Shown here: one piece after another, positions 15,291 to 24,137 of the stretch | How the letters are laid out: every line of letters begins with the position of its first letter | How positions within the stretch are numbered: position 1 is the stretch's first letter | NCBI GenBank assembly: GCA_035705495.1 | Contig: DASSWB010000016.1 | Coordinates: 1 to 32,479 of the forward strand | From: DASSWB01 sp035705495 | Lineage (GTDB): Bacteria > Bacteroidota > Bacteroidia > Flavobacteriales > Flavobacteriaceae | Direction of reading: 5' to 3' | DNA length: 32,479 nt | Made by a program: the position numbers and the translations under genes | The notes under the pieces: generated by a model | What the model was told of the DNA's origin: nothing | The model's input: only the letters and a program-made list of their open reading frames with translations | Databases searched by the model: none

Positions 15291-17261
15291 TTATATAGGT
15301 TCAAAAACCAAAGTAATTTTATTGAAATCGGCCGCACTGTTGATTACCTTTCTGTATTCATCATAAATTTCGGTATCCATTATGTTCATTTTGTAGTGTT
15401 CATCGGCGGTAATAGTCAGAATGTTATTTTCTACTTCATAATGGGAATCAAACGAAAGCATCTCCTTCCCATCTTTGGAATAAACGTTTTTCAGGTTGAT
15501 ATCATCCAAATTCACAATCTGATATCCTTCCGGAATTTCAATAGTGATGGTCCTGTAATAACTGCGCTGGAATTCGGTTTCCAAAGGTAAAACGCGTTCT
15601 TTTTCTTGATAGAGTTGCATCTGCTGCCCTATTAACTCACCCATTTTGAACAAGTATTTGTTCCCTGCTTTTTCTATAAGAGCATCTGAATTGACTTCTA
15701 AAATGAAATGTATCGGCTCTACACCAAATAATTCCGATTTTGCGTTTTTCATTTCTTTGCTTACGATTTCCACATTTTCGTTGATCCGTTTTCCTACGGT
15801 TTCCAAAAATTCATCTTTGTCCTTATCGCTGATCAAATGCGAATAAGGCTGAATAAACGATGCGTAATAACCACTCAGTGCTTTATCCAACTTTACATTC
15901 ACCGATTCCATATCTTCATTAAACTTCACATGAATGATAGAATTGTCATTCGATTCATCGTTCGAAACTGGATTGATATATTTTATTTCACCAACAGCCG
16001 AAACAAAATTGCCAACTTTTACCTGTTTGATAAAAAGTCCGTAATTATCCGTCAAATAAGCAGGTGGAAACCCGATGCGTGAACCATTGTCCACAGGAGA
16101 AAAATATTTATCACTTTTTGGAAGATAAATAAGGAAATCTGTCAAGAAATTATTCGCTTCAAAATTTTTGTCAAATTTCAGTTCCATTCTATCAGAAGTA
16201 AGAACGATTTCATGTTCTATGTCCAGTTGCTTCAAAACGGCCACATACAATTTTATCAAACCTGTTTCATTGGTGATTTTTTGATCCAAAATTTTTGAAA
16301 TATCTTCCAAGTCCTCGTTTCCTCCGCCGGTTAAAACAAAATTGGTTTTCAAATGAGATTCCAACTTTCTTACAGCTGATTCCTCATTTGATTTTGCATC
16401 CCCAATTACTTCATTTATAAAATCATCCAGTTCCTTTTCTGTTCGTTTTGAAACCTCAGCGTAGTAATATTCAAAAATATTTTGGGCAACATTTCCGTAT
16501 GAAGAAATATCGCTCGCATTTGATGCAAGGTTTTGGTCCAATTTATAAATTAGAAAACCAACTTCGGCATTATAAGGCGCCATCTCCTCGTAAGGTATAT
16601 CCTCCAGTTTATCAATCTTCAACTGCCAATGAAACCTTTCTTCGTCCTTGGAAATGGTATCTAAAACAACTTCAGGGATTCCGTTGTAACTTTTAAAAGT
16701 AAAAACCAGATTGCCCGGAGCATAAAGATCAAAAGTGACATTTCTTTTTTTCACATCAGATTGAAGCGCTAATCTCTTGCCACCATAGGTTGGGACTTTT
16801 TTTACAACATAAAAATATTCGATGAAACTTCCTTTTTCAATCCCTTCAAAAGCGTAATACTTGTACTGTCTTCCAGTTTCTTCATCTTCCGCAGTCAAAA
16901 TACTGGATTTGTCAAGTTCATGAATTTTTCCATCTTTTGTAATCACTCGCGCTTTGTTCTTTTCCAATTGAGAAGTGGCGGAAAATGGCAGATAGATTCG
17001 GTTGTATTCTTCTATTTTTTCGTCGGAATTGAGCCAAACTACATGATGCTCCAAAGCGTATTCAACAAAATTATTTCCTTCAAAAGCGAATTCATTTACA
17101 TACTTGTTCATAATTTCAATCGCTTTTTCATCAGAATCAGCTGCTTCCACGGAATAAGTTGGATTTTTATCCCAATCATAAGTTTTGTAAAAAGGTTTAT
17201 TCTTTTGTGCCAATGCCGTTTGACATAAAAATATGATCAGAAAAAATTTAATCAGTTTCAT
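15291..17261 (-). CDS. Secreted DUF3857/transglutaminase-like protein without catalytic residues
   Basis: A 656-residue protein with signal peptide MKLIKFFLIIFLCQTALA. The N-terminal part is a DUF3857 domain, about 60-235 (KARVITKDGKIHEL, YYAFEGIEKGSFIEYFYVVKK). The middle part keeps the helices of the transglutaminase-like fold but not its active site. Where homologues have GDCKD before a helix, this protein has KITNETGLIKLYVAVLKQLDI (about 328-348) with no Cys. The expected His and Asp segments read FLTDFLIYLPKSDKYFSPVDNG. The C-terminal beta-rich domain includes TITIEIPEGYQIV. It overlaps the end of its active paralogue by 14 bases and is the last gene of the operon. It is probably periplasmic or outer-membrane associated and probably structural or binding. 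Confidence 0.85.
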   Translation of the reverse strand: MKLIKFFLIIFLCQTALAQKNKPFYKTYDWDKNPTYSVEAADSDEKAIEIMNKYVNEFAFEGNNFVEYALEHHVVWLNSDEKIEEYNRIYLPFSATSQLEKNKARVITKDGKIHELDKSSILTAEDEETGRQYKYYAFEGIEKGSFIEYFYVVKKVPTYGGKRLALQSDVKKRNVTFDLYAPGNLVFTFKSYNGIPEVVLDTISKDEERFHWQLKIDKLEDIPYEEMAPYNAEVGFLIYKLDQNLASNASDISSYGNVAQNIFEYYYAEVSKRTEKELDDFINEVIGDAKSNEESAVRKLESHLKTNFVLTGGGNEDLEDISKILDQKITNETGLIKLYVAVLKQLDIEHEIVLTSDRMELKFDKNFEANNFLTDFLIYLPKSDKYFSPVDNGSRIGFPPAYLTDNYGLFIKQVKVGNFVSAVGEIKYINPVSNDESNDNSIIHVKFNEDMESVNVKLDKALSGYYASFIQPYSHLISDKDKDEFLETVGKRINENVEIVSKEMKNAKSELFGVEPIHFILEVNSDALIEKAGNKYLFKMGELIGQQMQLYQEKERVLPLETEFQRSYYRTITIEIPEGYQIVNLDDINLKNVYSKDGKEMLSFDSHYEVENNILTITADEHYKMNIMDTEIYDEYRKVINSAADFNKITLVFEPI

Positions 17262-19221
17262 TGGGAGTAGTTTTTATGGTTTTTAAAACAATGATTTCTT
17301 TAAAGGCTTTTTCCACCTTTTCAATAACTGCGTTTACTTCTGCTTGTTGCTCCTTGTTCAGCAGTAAAAAATTCAGTTTAAAAAAATGCTTATAAGTTAT
17401 TTTTCCTCCAGTCAAAGAATAATCGATTCCTGCGGAAATATATTCATTTGATGCCTCAAGATCTTCAGGTAAATAGGAAACTTCATAGCCTTCAGGAATT
17501 TCAAAAGTACTGGTGAATTGAAATGAATGTTTATACTCCTGCTCTAGGTCATTCACTCTTTTTTCTTCGGATTTATATCTGGAAATATCTTTATTGAGGT
17601 TTAAGTTCACATAAATTTCATCTCCAATCTTTTTTGCGTAATCCCCGATCGTGAAATTATAATCCAAGAAAAAATTCTTATCGTATTCAAACTTGTTGAT
17701 CTCTTCAAATTCATCGATCAAAAATTTATTGTTTCCTTTTTCAAATTGAAAAATATAGAATTCTTTTAAGTCTTCTTTGTTGTTCTGTCTTTCCAAGTAA
17801 TTAAAAAGATCGACTTTATTGTAACCGCCAATTTCGACTTTAGATTCGCCCACCAAGGAATTTCCTTTCAATCTGAGCGAAGTGGAATCTATCATGAAGT
17901 TTTTATCGGCCGGGATCACGGGAACAATTTCAATTTTAAAATTGTCGGCCCCATTTCCAATCAAAGCTTCTTTGCCTTGAATAAAGGCTGAAGGAAATTC
18001 CAAATCCAAATAACGCCCCGTTGCATCCAGATAATAAATTTTTCCGTTGTGGTTGTAAGTCAGGATCATATGATTATCGACCAAAGGAGAAGGCACTTCT
18101 TCGTAAGCGTACGGAATATCCCGAGTTCCAATCCAAGTTAAATTTCCTTTCAGACCTGCTATGGACAACATTTCCATGAGAATACTTGAATTATCTTTAC
18201 AATCCCCGTACTTGTTCTTAAATACCACATTGGCTTCTCTGGGAACAAATCCGCCCAAAGCGTATTCAAAAGCGATATATTTTATATTTTTTTGCGTCCA
18301 ATAATAAATTGCCCTTACCTTTTCAAGATCGTTTTCTATACCTGCGGTAAGTTCTTCAACAACTTTTACGAGTCCTGGATCTGGTTCTTCCTGATTGATA
18401 TCTTTCACTAATGAATAATACCAGCTGTACAAATTGTCGATTTTACCGGAAACTTCCACCACTTTCCCATCTACTTTGTAAGATTTGATGAAAGGGACAA
18501 TATGAGGGATGAAACTTTTGTAAGAAGGCGTATTTTCTTCAGATTCGGCAGGTTCCACATTAAGGACTTCCCAAGTGTAGATTTTGCTTCCTCTTTTTTC
18601 TTCTTCCGTGAATTTAATGTCCAAAGCTTCAGTATTGAACATTTTAAAGCCCATTTGGACTTCTTTGTCGGCAACAATCGTAAATTTATTGCGGATTACG
18701 GGAGAAAAATCACCAAAATAAAAAGCATTCAAGAATCTTGGATTTTTTATTTCCTGATCGTATTGCAGCTTTGATTTGCCACCTTTGGAAAGATTGGAAT
18801 ATACAAAATTCACAGATTTCACGTCATCGTGAAAAGAATTCGTCAATTCATCCTTTTGAGAAAAATCCTTCACCTTCAATTCTTTATATTCGTCTTCTTT
18901 GTAAACAAAAGATGAAGCTTCTATTTTTCCAAGTTCAAAAAAACTGGAATAAGACAACGATTTTTTGGAACCATAAGTTGCACCTTCATTCAAATACAAA
19001 TCCTCTTCGGTAATTTCCTGTTGTATCTCCAATTCTCCTCGTTTGATTTCTATGGTCACAGAAGATTCTTGGTTTAACCTTACCCAATCTGCATCTGGAT
19101 ATTTTTCCTTGTACAGATGATATTCGGGTGAAAATTGGGCAAATGAAATACCGCATATCAATAACGCGGTAATCAATAAGCCTGATTTTTTAGATTGTTG
19201 TAGCGGCGTATATACTTCCAT
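17248..19221 (-). CDS. Secreted DUF3857 transglutaminase-like protein, active site intact
   Basis: A 657-residue protein from the ATG at 19221; an upstream in-frame ATG at 19260 would extend it further into the preceding gene and adds a basic tail unlikely for a signal peptide. The start chosen gives h-region GLLITALLICGISFAQ. A DUF3857 N-domain precedes a transglutaminase-like core with Cys341 in NKYGDCKDNSSILMEML, His384 in VDNHMILTY and Asp399 in YYLDATGRY. This forms the Cys-His-Asp triad of the papain-like transglutaminase/protease superfamily. A C-terminal beta domain ends in EIPEGYEVSYLPEDL. The substrate is unknown; related domains cross-link or cleave amide bonds. The gene overlaps the MORN protein gene by 32 bases and the dead paralogue by 14, so all three are probably translated as a coupled unit. 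Confidence 0.87.
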   Translation of the reverse strand: MEVYTPLQQSKKSGLLITALLICGISFAQFSPEYHLYKEKYPDADWVRLNQESSVTIEIKRGELEIQQEITEEDLYLNEGATYGSKKSLSYSSFFELGKIEASSFVYKEDEYKELKVKDFSQKDELTNSFHDDVKSVNFVYSNLSKGGKSKLQYDQEIKNPRFLNAFYFGDFSPVIRNKFTIVADKEVQMGFKMFNTEALDIKFTEEEKRGSKIYTWEVLNVEPAESEENTPSYKSFIPHIVPFIKSYKVDGKVVEVSGKIDNLYSWYYSLVKDINQEEPDPGLVKVVEELTAGIENDLEKVRAIYYWTQKNIKYIAFEYALGGFVPREANVVFKNKYGDCKDNSSILMEMLSIAGLKGNLTWIGTRDIPYAYEEVPSPLVDNHMILTYNHNGKIYYLDATGRYLDLEFPSAFIQGKEALIGNGADNFKIEIVPVIPADKNFMIDSTSLRLKGNSLVGESKVEIGGYNKVDLFNYLERQNNKEDLKEFYIFQFEKGNNKFLIDEFEEINKFEYDKNFFLDYNFTIGDYAKKIGDEIYVNLNLNKDISRYKSEEKRVNDLEQEYKHSFQFTSTFEIPEGYEVSYLPEDLEASNEYISAGIDYSLTGGKITYKHFFKLNFLLLNKEQQAEVNAVIEKVEKAFKEIIVLKTIKTTPNETD

Positions 19222-22200
19222 CAAAATATTGTTCTTTTTTAATCGGTTCACCTTTTTCATTATAAAAAATTGCGTTGCCCGATTTTATATCATTAATGTA
19301 ATTGATTTCTTCTTTCTTGTTTCCATTTTCATAATATTCCGTAGAAACGCCTTGAAGCTGATCATAAAGAAATTCCCTTTCCATTTTAATTTTTCCATCT
19401 GAAAAATAAGTCGTGTTCTTACCGTTATAATAACCATCTTCATAATCAATTTGCTCCTGTAAAGTGCCATTGTAGAAATATATTTTATAATCACCTACAA
19501 AAAGACCGTTTTTATACTCCATTTCTCTGGAGACTTTTCCATTATCATAGTAAGCAACAATTTTTGCAGTTTCGTTTGTAATGGGTGTCATGGGCAGTTC
19601 TTTTGAATCGGTTCCCAAATAAGTATATCCTATCACGCTTCCGTTATCGTAAAACCGCACCAATTGAAGCGCTCCTGATTCGTCATAAAACTCTTTTCTT
19701 CCGTGTTGCAAATTCTCTACATACTGCACTGTAGTAGAAAGTTGACCGTTTTCATGGTAATTTTCTAGAGCACCGGATAAGGAACCGTAGTCATAATAGC
19801 CTTTATCCTCAATTTTACCATTTTCATAAAATCTTTTGAACTCGCCATTTTGTCTCCCTTTTGAATAGTTCTGGATTTCCTTTAGTTGACCGTTGTCATA
19901 AAACCACTGCCATTCTCCGTCTTGAGAGCCATTTAAATAGTTTCCCGTGAGGATTCTATCACCGTAAAAATTGAATTTCTCGTACAAACCATGCCTGATT
20001 CCGTTTAAAAAAGAAGTTTTTGAAAATACTTTTCCATTCGCATGTTTCGTTACCAGCGTGTAGCTTCCGTTAGGTTTTTCGTAATCAATGACATCCAGTA
20101 TTTCTTCGTTGATCGTGTAGAACTTATCTTCCATAATTTCTCCGAATTCGAAAGTCGAAACAGTTTCCAATGCTCCATCACAACTGAAATATTGTTGTTC
20201 GCCATGATAATCACCATTGTGGAAATAATTGATGGATTCCAAAGTGCCGTCAATATAATAATTCCTCCATTCCCCGTGCTGTTGTCCATCTTTATACCAT
20301 CCTTGCGACTTCATGTTCTTGTTCATAAAGTAAGAAACAAAATAGCCCGAAAGCGTATCGTTCACATAGGTGGAAACAGATTCCTTCTCGCCATTTGCGT
20401 AAAAGATAAAATACTGACCTTCCGCAAGGTTATCATTATAATTTCCTTTTTCGGTAAGCACTCCCTTGTTGGAATAATATTTCCACTCCCCTTTTTTTCC
20501 CCCTTTTACATCGTAAACACCTTCCGATGTTTTTTTGCCCAAAGGCGAATAACTTGTATAGTAAAAATCACCACCTCGTTTTTTGTCTTCAGCAATGGTT
20601 TTACCCGATTTGTCATAAAAACGGTAAGCCACAAGTGTACCTTTGTTGTAATCATATTCATAATACATTTTCCCATCGCGGTCATAAAATTTGACCAACC
20701 CATCGATCACACCGCCTTTGTGGGAATACTCGCTTTCCAACTGACCATTGGAATAATAGGTTTTCCAGATTCCTTCATTTTCGCCGTTTGAAAAATTCCC
20801 GGTTTTCTGAAGTTGGGAGTTGGAATAATACGCTTTATACGGCCCATGTAAAATGCCATCCATATAGTTGGTTTCTGACATTAGCTGTTTGTTCGGATAA
20901 AATTTCTTCTCGAGTCCGTGCCGATTGTTGTTCTTGAAAGGCATTTCCGCAAAAACATCTCCATTTACATAATATTCATACGCTGTTCCCTCTATTTTAT
21001 CTTCTTTGTAAATAATATCGAATTCAGGTAAAGTTTCGCCTGCGTCAAAATACGATGTATATTTTCCATCCAACATATCATTTTTGAAGACTTTGGTATG
21101 TTCCAAAGCTCCTCTACTTTCATAGACATCGTACTTTCCGGATAGAACACCGTTGACAAACTGTGCTGAAATGTTCAATCTTCCATTTGGGAAGTAATAT
21201 AAATTTTTGCCATTTATTTTTCCATCTTTGAAAATCGCTGTTTCCTTGATTTTTTCAGGACCAAAAAACCACACCCATTTTCCTTCTTTTTCGGCATTTT
21301 TATTGAAATTTCCTTTTGCCGAAAGACTTCCATTCATGTCATAAAACCTCCAATCACCTTTTGTTTCTTGATTTGTATAATCCCCAACGGCCTGTAAGTA
21401 TTCGGTTGAATAAATGTAATGAAGCCCTTTGTCTTCCTCTTCTGTCCTGAAATTGGGTTCTGAAAGAATAGAAGCCCATTTTTCTGAAAAGTTTGTAATG
21501 AAAGAATTTACACCTTTCAAATTTTTCTCGATTATCTTTTTATAATGTTCGTTCTCAATGGAATAATTCATTGTATAAATCATTTCATCGAACAAATCTT
21601 CTTTCATTACCCACTGATATAAAGGAACGTAGGTTTTTGCCCAAAAACCTTCATCTCCTTTGTATTTTTTTAATTGTTCCAAAAGTGCATGAGTTTGCTT
21701 GACAATGGCAATGTTTATTTCGTTTCCGGTATCGTAATTTTCATTGAGGGCGATTTTATTGTTCAAGATCAAATCGATTTGCTTGAAGGATTCTGCATCT
21801 GGCGAAAGCTGGAAATCCTTTTGAGCAACATTTGGATTTTTAGCACTGACGGTCGAATTTAAATTTTGCAAGACGCTGAACGAATTTGCGCCATCCGGTT
21901 GCAATAAAAGGAAAAAATTGTAGCACATTATCGCCTGCGCCATTCTCTCCTGCTTGTAAGCGATATCACCCAATCGCAAATGTGGGTTCGGATAAATGGG
22001 ATTATACAGAATTGCGTTTTGCAAAGAAGTAATAGCTTCTTCCGTCCTCCCCATTTCATCCAAAACAACTCCTTTGTTGTACCAAAGAATGGATTTTTTG
22101 GGGTACATTTCCAAGGCTTCTTCGTAAATTTTTAAACCTTCCTCTAGGTTTCCAAGATTCACATTGGCCACTCCTTTATTGACAAAAAAAGATAGATTTT

Positions 22201-22483
22201 CCTCTGCGCAGTTTCGCTGCAAACCTTCATCTGCGACTTTTACCGTCTCTTCAAATTTTTGTACTTGCAGCAAATAATAAGTCTTCGAAACCAAAGTAGC
22301 GCAATAGAGGGAATCATTCGGATTGACTTCGTCAAGAATCTCCAAAGTTTGATTGAAATCTCCTGTATTTATGCTTTCTGAAGCTCTTTCATATATTTCT
22401 TCTGCATCTTGAAACGGAATTTTGTCCTGAGCGGTTATCATGTTTGCTGACAAAAGCAGCGAAAAAAATAATAGTTTCTTCAT
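19190..22483 (-). CDS. Large secreted TPR plus MORN-repeat (YwqK-like) protein
   Basis: A 1097-residue protein with signal peptide MKKLLFFSLLLSANMITA. Residues about 24-215 are tetratricopeptide repeats (FVNKGVANVNLGNLEEGLKIYEEALEMYPKKSILWYNKGVVLDEMGRTEEA). From about 375 to the C-terminus there are roughly 25 MORN-type units with the pattern G-x-W-x-x-Y-Y-x-N-G-x-L, about 23 residues each (for example YYSNGQLESEYSHKGG, FYDNGQLKEIQNYSKG). Annotation pipelines often call such repeats YwqK antitoxin, but there is no toxin here and the signal peptide argues for an envelope protein. The repeats probably form a long beta meander that could bind a ligand or the transglutaminase encoded next. First gene of a three-gene operon. 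Confidence 0.87.
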   Translation of the reverse strand: MKKLLFFSLLLSANMITAQDKIPFQDAEEIYERASESINTGDFNQTLEILDEVNPNDSLYCATLVSKTYYLLQVQKFEETVKVADEGLQRNCAEENLSFFVNKGVANVNLGNLEEGLKIYEEALEMYPKKSILWYNKGVVLDEMGRTEEAITSLQNAILYNPIYPNPHLRLGDIAYKQERMAQAIMCYNFFLLLQPDGANSFSVLQNLNSTVSAKNPNVAQKDFQLSPDAESFKQIDLILNNKIALNENYDTGNEINIAIVKQTHALLEQLKKYKGDEGFWAKTYVPLYQWVMKEDLFDEMIYTMNYSIENEHYKKIIEKNLKGVNSFITNFSEKWASILSEPNFRTEEEDKGLHYIYSTEYLQAVGDYTNQETKGDWRFYDMNGSLSAKGNFNKNAEKEGKWVWFFGPEKIKETAIFKDGKINGKNLYYFPNGRLNISAQFVNGVLSGKYDVYESRGALEHTKVFKNDMLDGKYTSYFDAGETLPEFDIIYKEDKIEGTAYEYYVNGDVFAEMPFKNNNRHGLEKKFYPNKQLMSETNYMDGILHGPYKAYYSNSQLQKTGNFSNGENEGIWKTYYSNGQLESEYSHKGGVIDGLVKFYDRDGKMYYEYDYNKGTLVAYRFYDKSGKTIAEDKKRGGDFYYTSYSPLGKKTSEGVYDVKGGKKGEWKYYSNKGVLTEKGNYNDNLAEGQYFIFYANGEKESVSTYVNDTLSGYFVSYFMNKNMKSQGWYKDGQQHGEWRNYYIDGTLESINYFHNGDYHGEQQYFSCDGALETVSTFEFGEIMEDKFYTINEEILDVIDYEKPNGSYTLVTKHANGKVFSKTSFLNGIRHGLYEKFNFYGDRILTGNYLNGSQDGEWQWFYDNGQLKEIQNYSKGRQNGEFKRFYENGKIEDKGYYDYGSLSGALENYHENGQLSTTVQYVENLQHGRKEFYDESGALQLVRFYDNGSVIGYTYLGTDSKELPMTPITNETAKIVAYYDNGKVSREMEYKNGLFVGDYKIYFYNGTLQEQIDYEDGYYNGKNTTYFSDGKIKMEREFLYDQLQGVSTEYYENGNKKEEINYINDIKSGNAIFYNEKGEPIKKEQYFDGSIYAATTI

Positions 22484-22548
22484 TTTAAAGGGTTTGTAAT
22501 TAATATTTAATCCTTATTACAGTGGCTTCCTTGAAAAAATCAGGTAAC

Positions 22549-22571
22549 AAAAAAAGGAATACGAGATTCCT
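22549..22571 (-). terminator. Intrinsic terminator or attenuator between DUF4230 gene and MORN operon
   Basis: On the minus strand AGGAAT-ctcgt-ATTCCT is followed by a run of six to seven T. It is seven bases after the stop of a 21-codon ORF, about 155 bases after the DUF4230 gene and about 65 bases before the MORN gene start. Confidence 0.6.
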
Positions 22572-22577
22572 CTTCAA

Positions 22578-22643
22578 TTATTTAATAACACAATTCTGAA
22601 AGCAAAGTTTTTCAAAATCAGGGATAAACCAAAAGCCTTTCAT
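22578..22643 (-). CDS. Possible 21-residue small protein or leader peptide
   Basis: ATG at 22643 opens a 21-codon frame ending in TAA at 22578-22580. The peptide begins MKGFWFIPDFEKL and ends CFQNCVIK, so it is aromatic-rich with two Cys. It is supported only by context: an exact -7 element TATATTTG 14 bases upstream, and a hairpin plus T-run just downstream, making a complete miniature transcription unit. The same frame stays open for about 20 codons upstream of the ATG without another start, so it might also be the tail of a decayed longer gene. No family recognised. Confidence 0.3.
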   Translation of the reverse strand: MKGFWFIPDFEKLCFQNCVIK

Positions 22644-22657
22644 GTACGAATTTTCGT

Positions 22658-22665
22658 CAAATATA
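22658..22665 (-). promoter_or_regulatory. Candidate -7 element upstream of the small ORF and MORN operon
   Basis: TATATTTG on the minus strand matches TAnnTTTG exactly. No good -33 TTG was seen 17-23 bases upstream. It is the only exact -7 match in the gap before the MORN operon, so operon transcription may have to pass the hairpin at 22555-22571. Confidence 0.4.
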
Positions 22666-22725
22666 AAACCTTCAATTCGTTCACCTGTAATTTTTCGCTT
22701 AAATTATTAACTTTTTTTAAACATT

Positions 22726-23340
22726 TTAAAACTGGATTTTCTGAAGTTCTTGCTCGTTTTCAATAATATTCTCATCATAAACAAGTGTCCAGTTAAGCGT
22801 ATTTGTTAAAATGTAAATTTTCTGAAGCTCACTGATCAATCGGTTCTGCGCATTGTCTTTCAAGTCGGATTTTTTAATTTTTTCCTGTATATTTTGTGCC
22901 ACCTTCTTTTTTATTTTATTGTAATCTTCTTCATCAAATTGATTTAAATAATCCTGGGTGACATCGTAATATTCAATATTGGGATAAATGTTCAGTTCCG
23001 GTTCCGGGATTTGTTTAATCCTAACTATTTTTTCCTTTTCGTTAATTTCGGTTTCTATTTTTCTCAAATCATACGCAATCGTCACTTTTGCATTTACAAT
23101 CACAATTGCTTTTTTTGATGCTGAAAAAATATCCAGATAAAACTTCTTGTCGTTTTTAAAAGTAAAAACCTGAGAAAAACTGCCTTCGGTGACAATCAAT
23201 TTACCAACGTTTTTAATCTCTCTTTGGATCAACGCCGAATTTTCGATAATTTGTTCAGATTCCTCCTTCTGATTTTCAAAATATCGAAAAACAAGAACCA
23301 CAGTTAATGTAATTAACGCGCCAATGATTATTTTTTTCAT
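22726..23340 (-). CDS. DUF4230 membrane-anchored protein
   Basis: A 204-residue protein with one N-terminal membrane helix (about 4-19, IIIGALITLTVVLVFRYF). It continues into the DUF4230 domain: a conserved GKLIVTEGSFSQVF segment, then KKAIVIVNAKVTIAYDLRKIETEINEKEKIVRIKQIPEPELNIYPNIEYYDV and a long C-terminal helix rich in Lys, Asn and Gln. The family is widespread in Bacteroidota and Firmicutes; its function is unknown. The gene stands alone and is divergent from the PAS-LuxR regulator. TATTTTTA on the minus strand about 15 bases before the start is a possible -7 element. Confidence 0.88.
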   Translation of the reverse strand: MKKIIIGALITLTVVLVFRYFENQKEESEQIIENSALIQREIKNVGKLIVTEGSFSQVFTFKNDKKFYLDIFSASKKAIVIVNAKVTIAYDLRKIETEINEKEKIVRIKQIPEPELNIYPNIEYYDVTQDYLNQFDEEDYNKIKKKVAQNIQEKIKKSDLKDNAQNRLISELQKIYILTNTLNWTLVYDENIIENEQELQKIQF

Positions 23341-23467
23341 GTTGGTTTTTTTCTAAAAATACGATTTTTTAATTTTCGAAAAATGGCATCTCTAAAACAA
23401 AAATGGATTTATGTAGGATTTTTTTTTCATATTGTACTTCTTTATTCAGACAATTTGATCATCTAAA

Positions 23468-24130
23468 ATGGAGAAAAAAATTTCAAGAAAAATCCGGGAT
23501 TTTGCTCAATACGCAGAACTGATGCCCGGCGTGGTGATCATACATGATACCAATACATTTTCTACTGTCTATATGTCCTCAAATGGTTTGGAAGGATTGG
23601 GCATTTCTTTAAGTGAAATCCAGGAAATGGGTGCTGATTATCATAATCGTTTTTTCAATAATGAAGACATGAGTGTGTTTATTATCAAATTGTCCGAATT
23701 ATTGCAGAAAGGAAGACAAGAGGAAACCTTTACTTTCTTCCAACAGGTAAAATTAAAAGATCGTCAAGATTGGGCATGGCATCTATGTTCTACCCGTATT
23801 TTCCATATTGATGAAGACGGAAACCCAACTCATATCATCACGATTGCCATTCCTATTGAGAATATGAAACATATTTCTCACAAAGCTGAACGTCTGCTTG
23901 CCCAAAACATGTTTTTTCAAAAAAACATGGAAAAATTTCTCAGTCTGGGGAAACGTGAAAAAGAAATATTGCAACTGGTAGCCATGGGAAAAACTTCTTC
24001 AGAAATCGCAAAAGATCTAAATATTTCGGTAGAAACGGTGAGTACGCATCGTAAGGTTATTAAGCATAAATTAGGTGTTTCAAACACCTACGAATTTATT
24101 GAATATGCCCAAGCCTTTGATTTGATTTAA
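23468..24130 (+). CDS. PAS-domain LuxR-type transcriptional regulator
   Basis: A 220-residue regulator. A PAS-like sensory domain occupies about 15-130 (ELMPGVVIIHDTNTFSTVYMSSNGLEGLG ... WHLCSTRIFHIDEDGNPTHIITIAIPI). A linker helix leads to a C-terminal LuxR helix-turn-helix at about 158-218 (LSLGKREKEILQLVAMGKTSSEIAKDLNISVETVSTHRKVIKHKLG). There is no receiver domain and no adjacent kinase, so it probably senses a ligand or a redox signal directly through the PAS domain. It is convergent with the four-repeat secreted protein gene (7-base gap) and divergent from the DUF4230 gene. The target genes are not known; secreted proteins on both sides are candidates. Confidence 0.88.
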   Translation: MEKKISRKIRDFAQYAELMPGVVIIHDTNTFSTVYMSSNGLEGLGISLSEIQEMGADYHNRFFNNEDMSVFIIKLSELLQKGRQEETFTFFQQVKLKDRQDWAWHLCSTRIFHIDEDGNPTHIITIAIPIENMKHISHKAERLLAQNMFFQKNMEKFLSLGKREKEILQLVAMGKTSSEIAKDLNISVETVSTHRKVIKHKLGVSNTYEFIEYAQAFDLI

Positions 24131-24137
24131 ACGCTTT

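Noticed and set aside
20042..20791. A 249-codon plus-strand open frame inside the MORN protein gene
   Set aside because: Antisense shadow of the regular MORN repeats; the repetitive codons leave the opposite frame open. No motif on its own.
19190..22483. Reading the YwqK-like MORN repeats as an antitoxin
   Set aside because: There is no toxin gene nearby, the protein has a signal peptide and is over a thousand residues long; MORN repeats are a structural motif and do not imply a toxin-antitoxin system.
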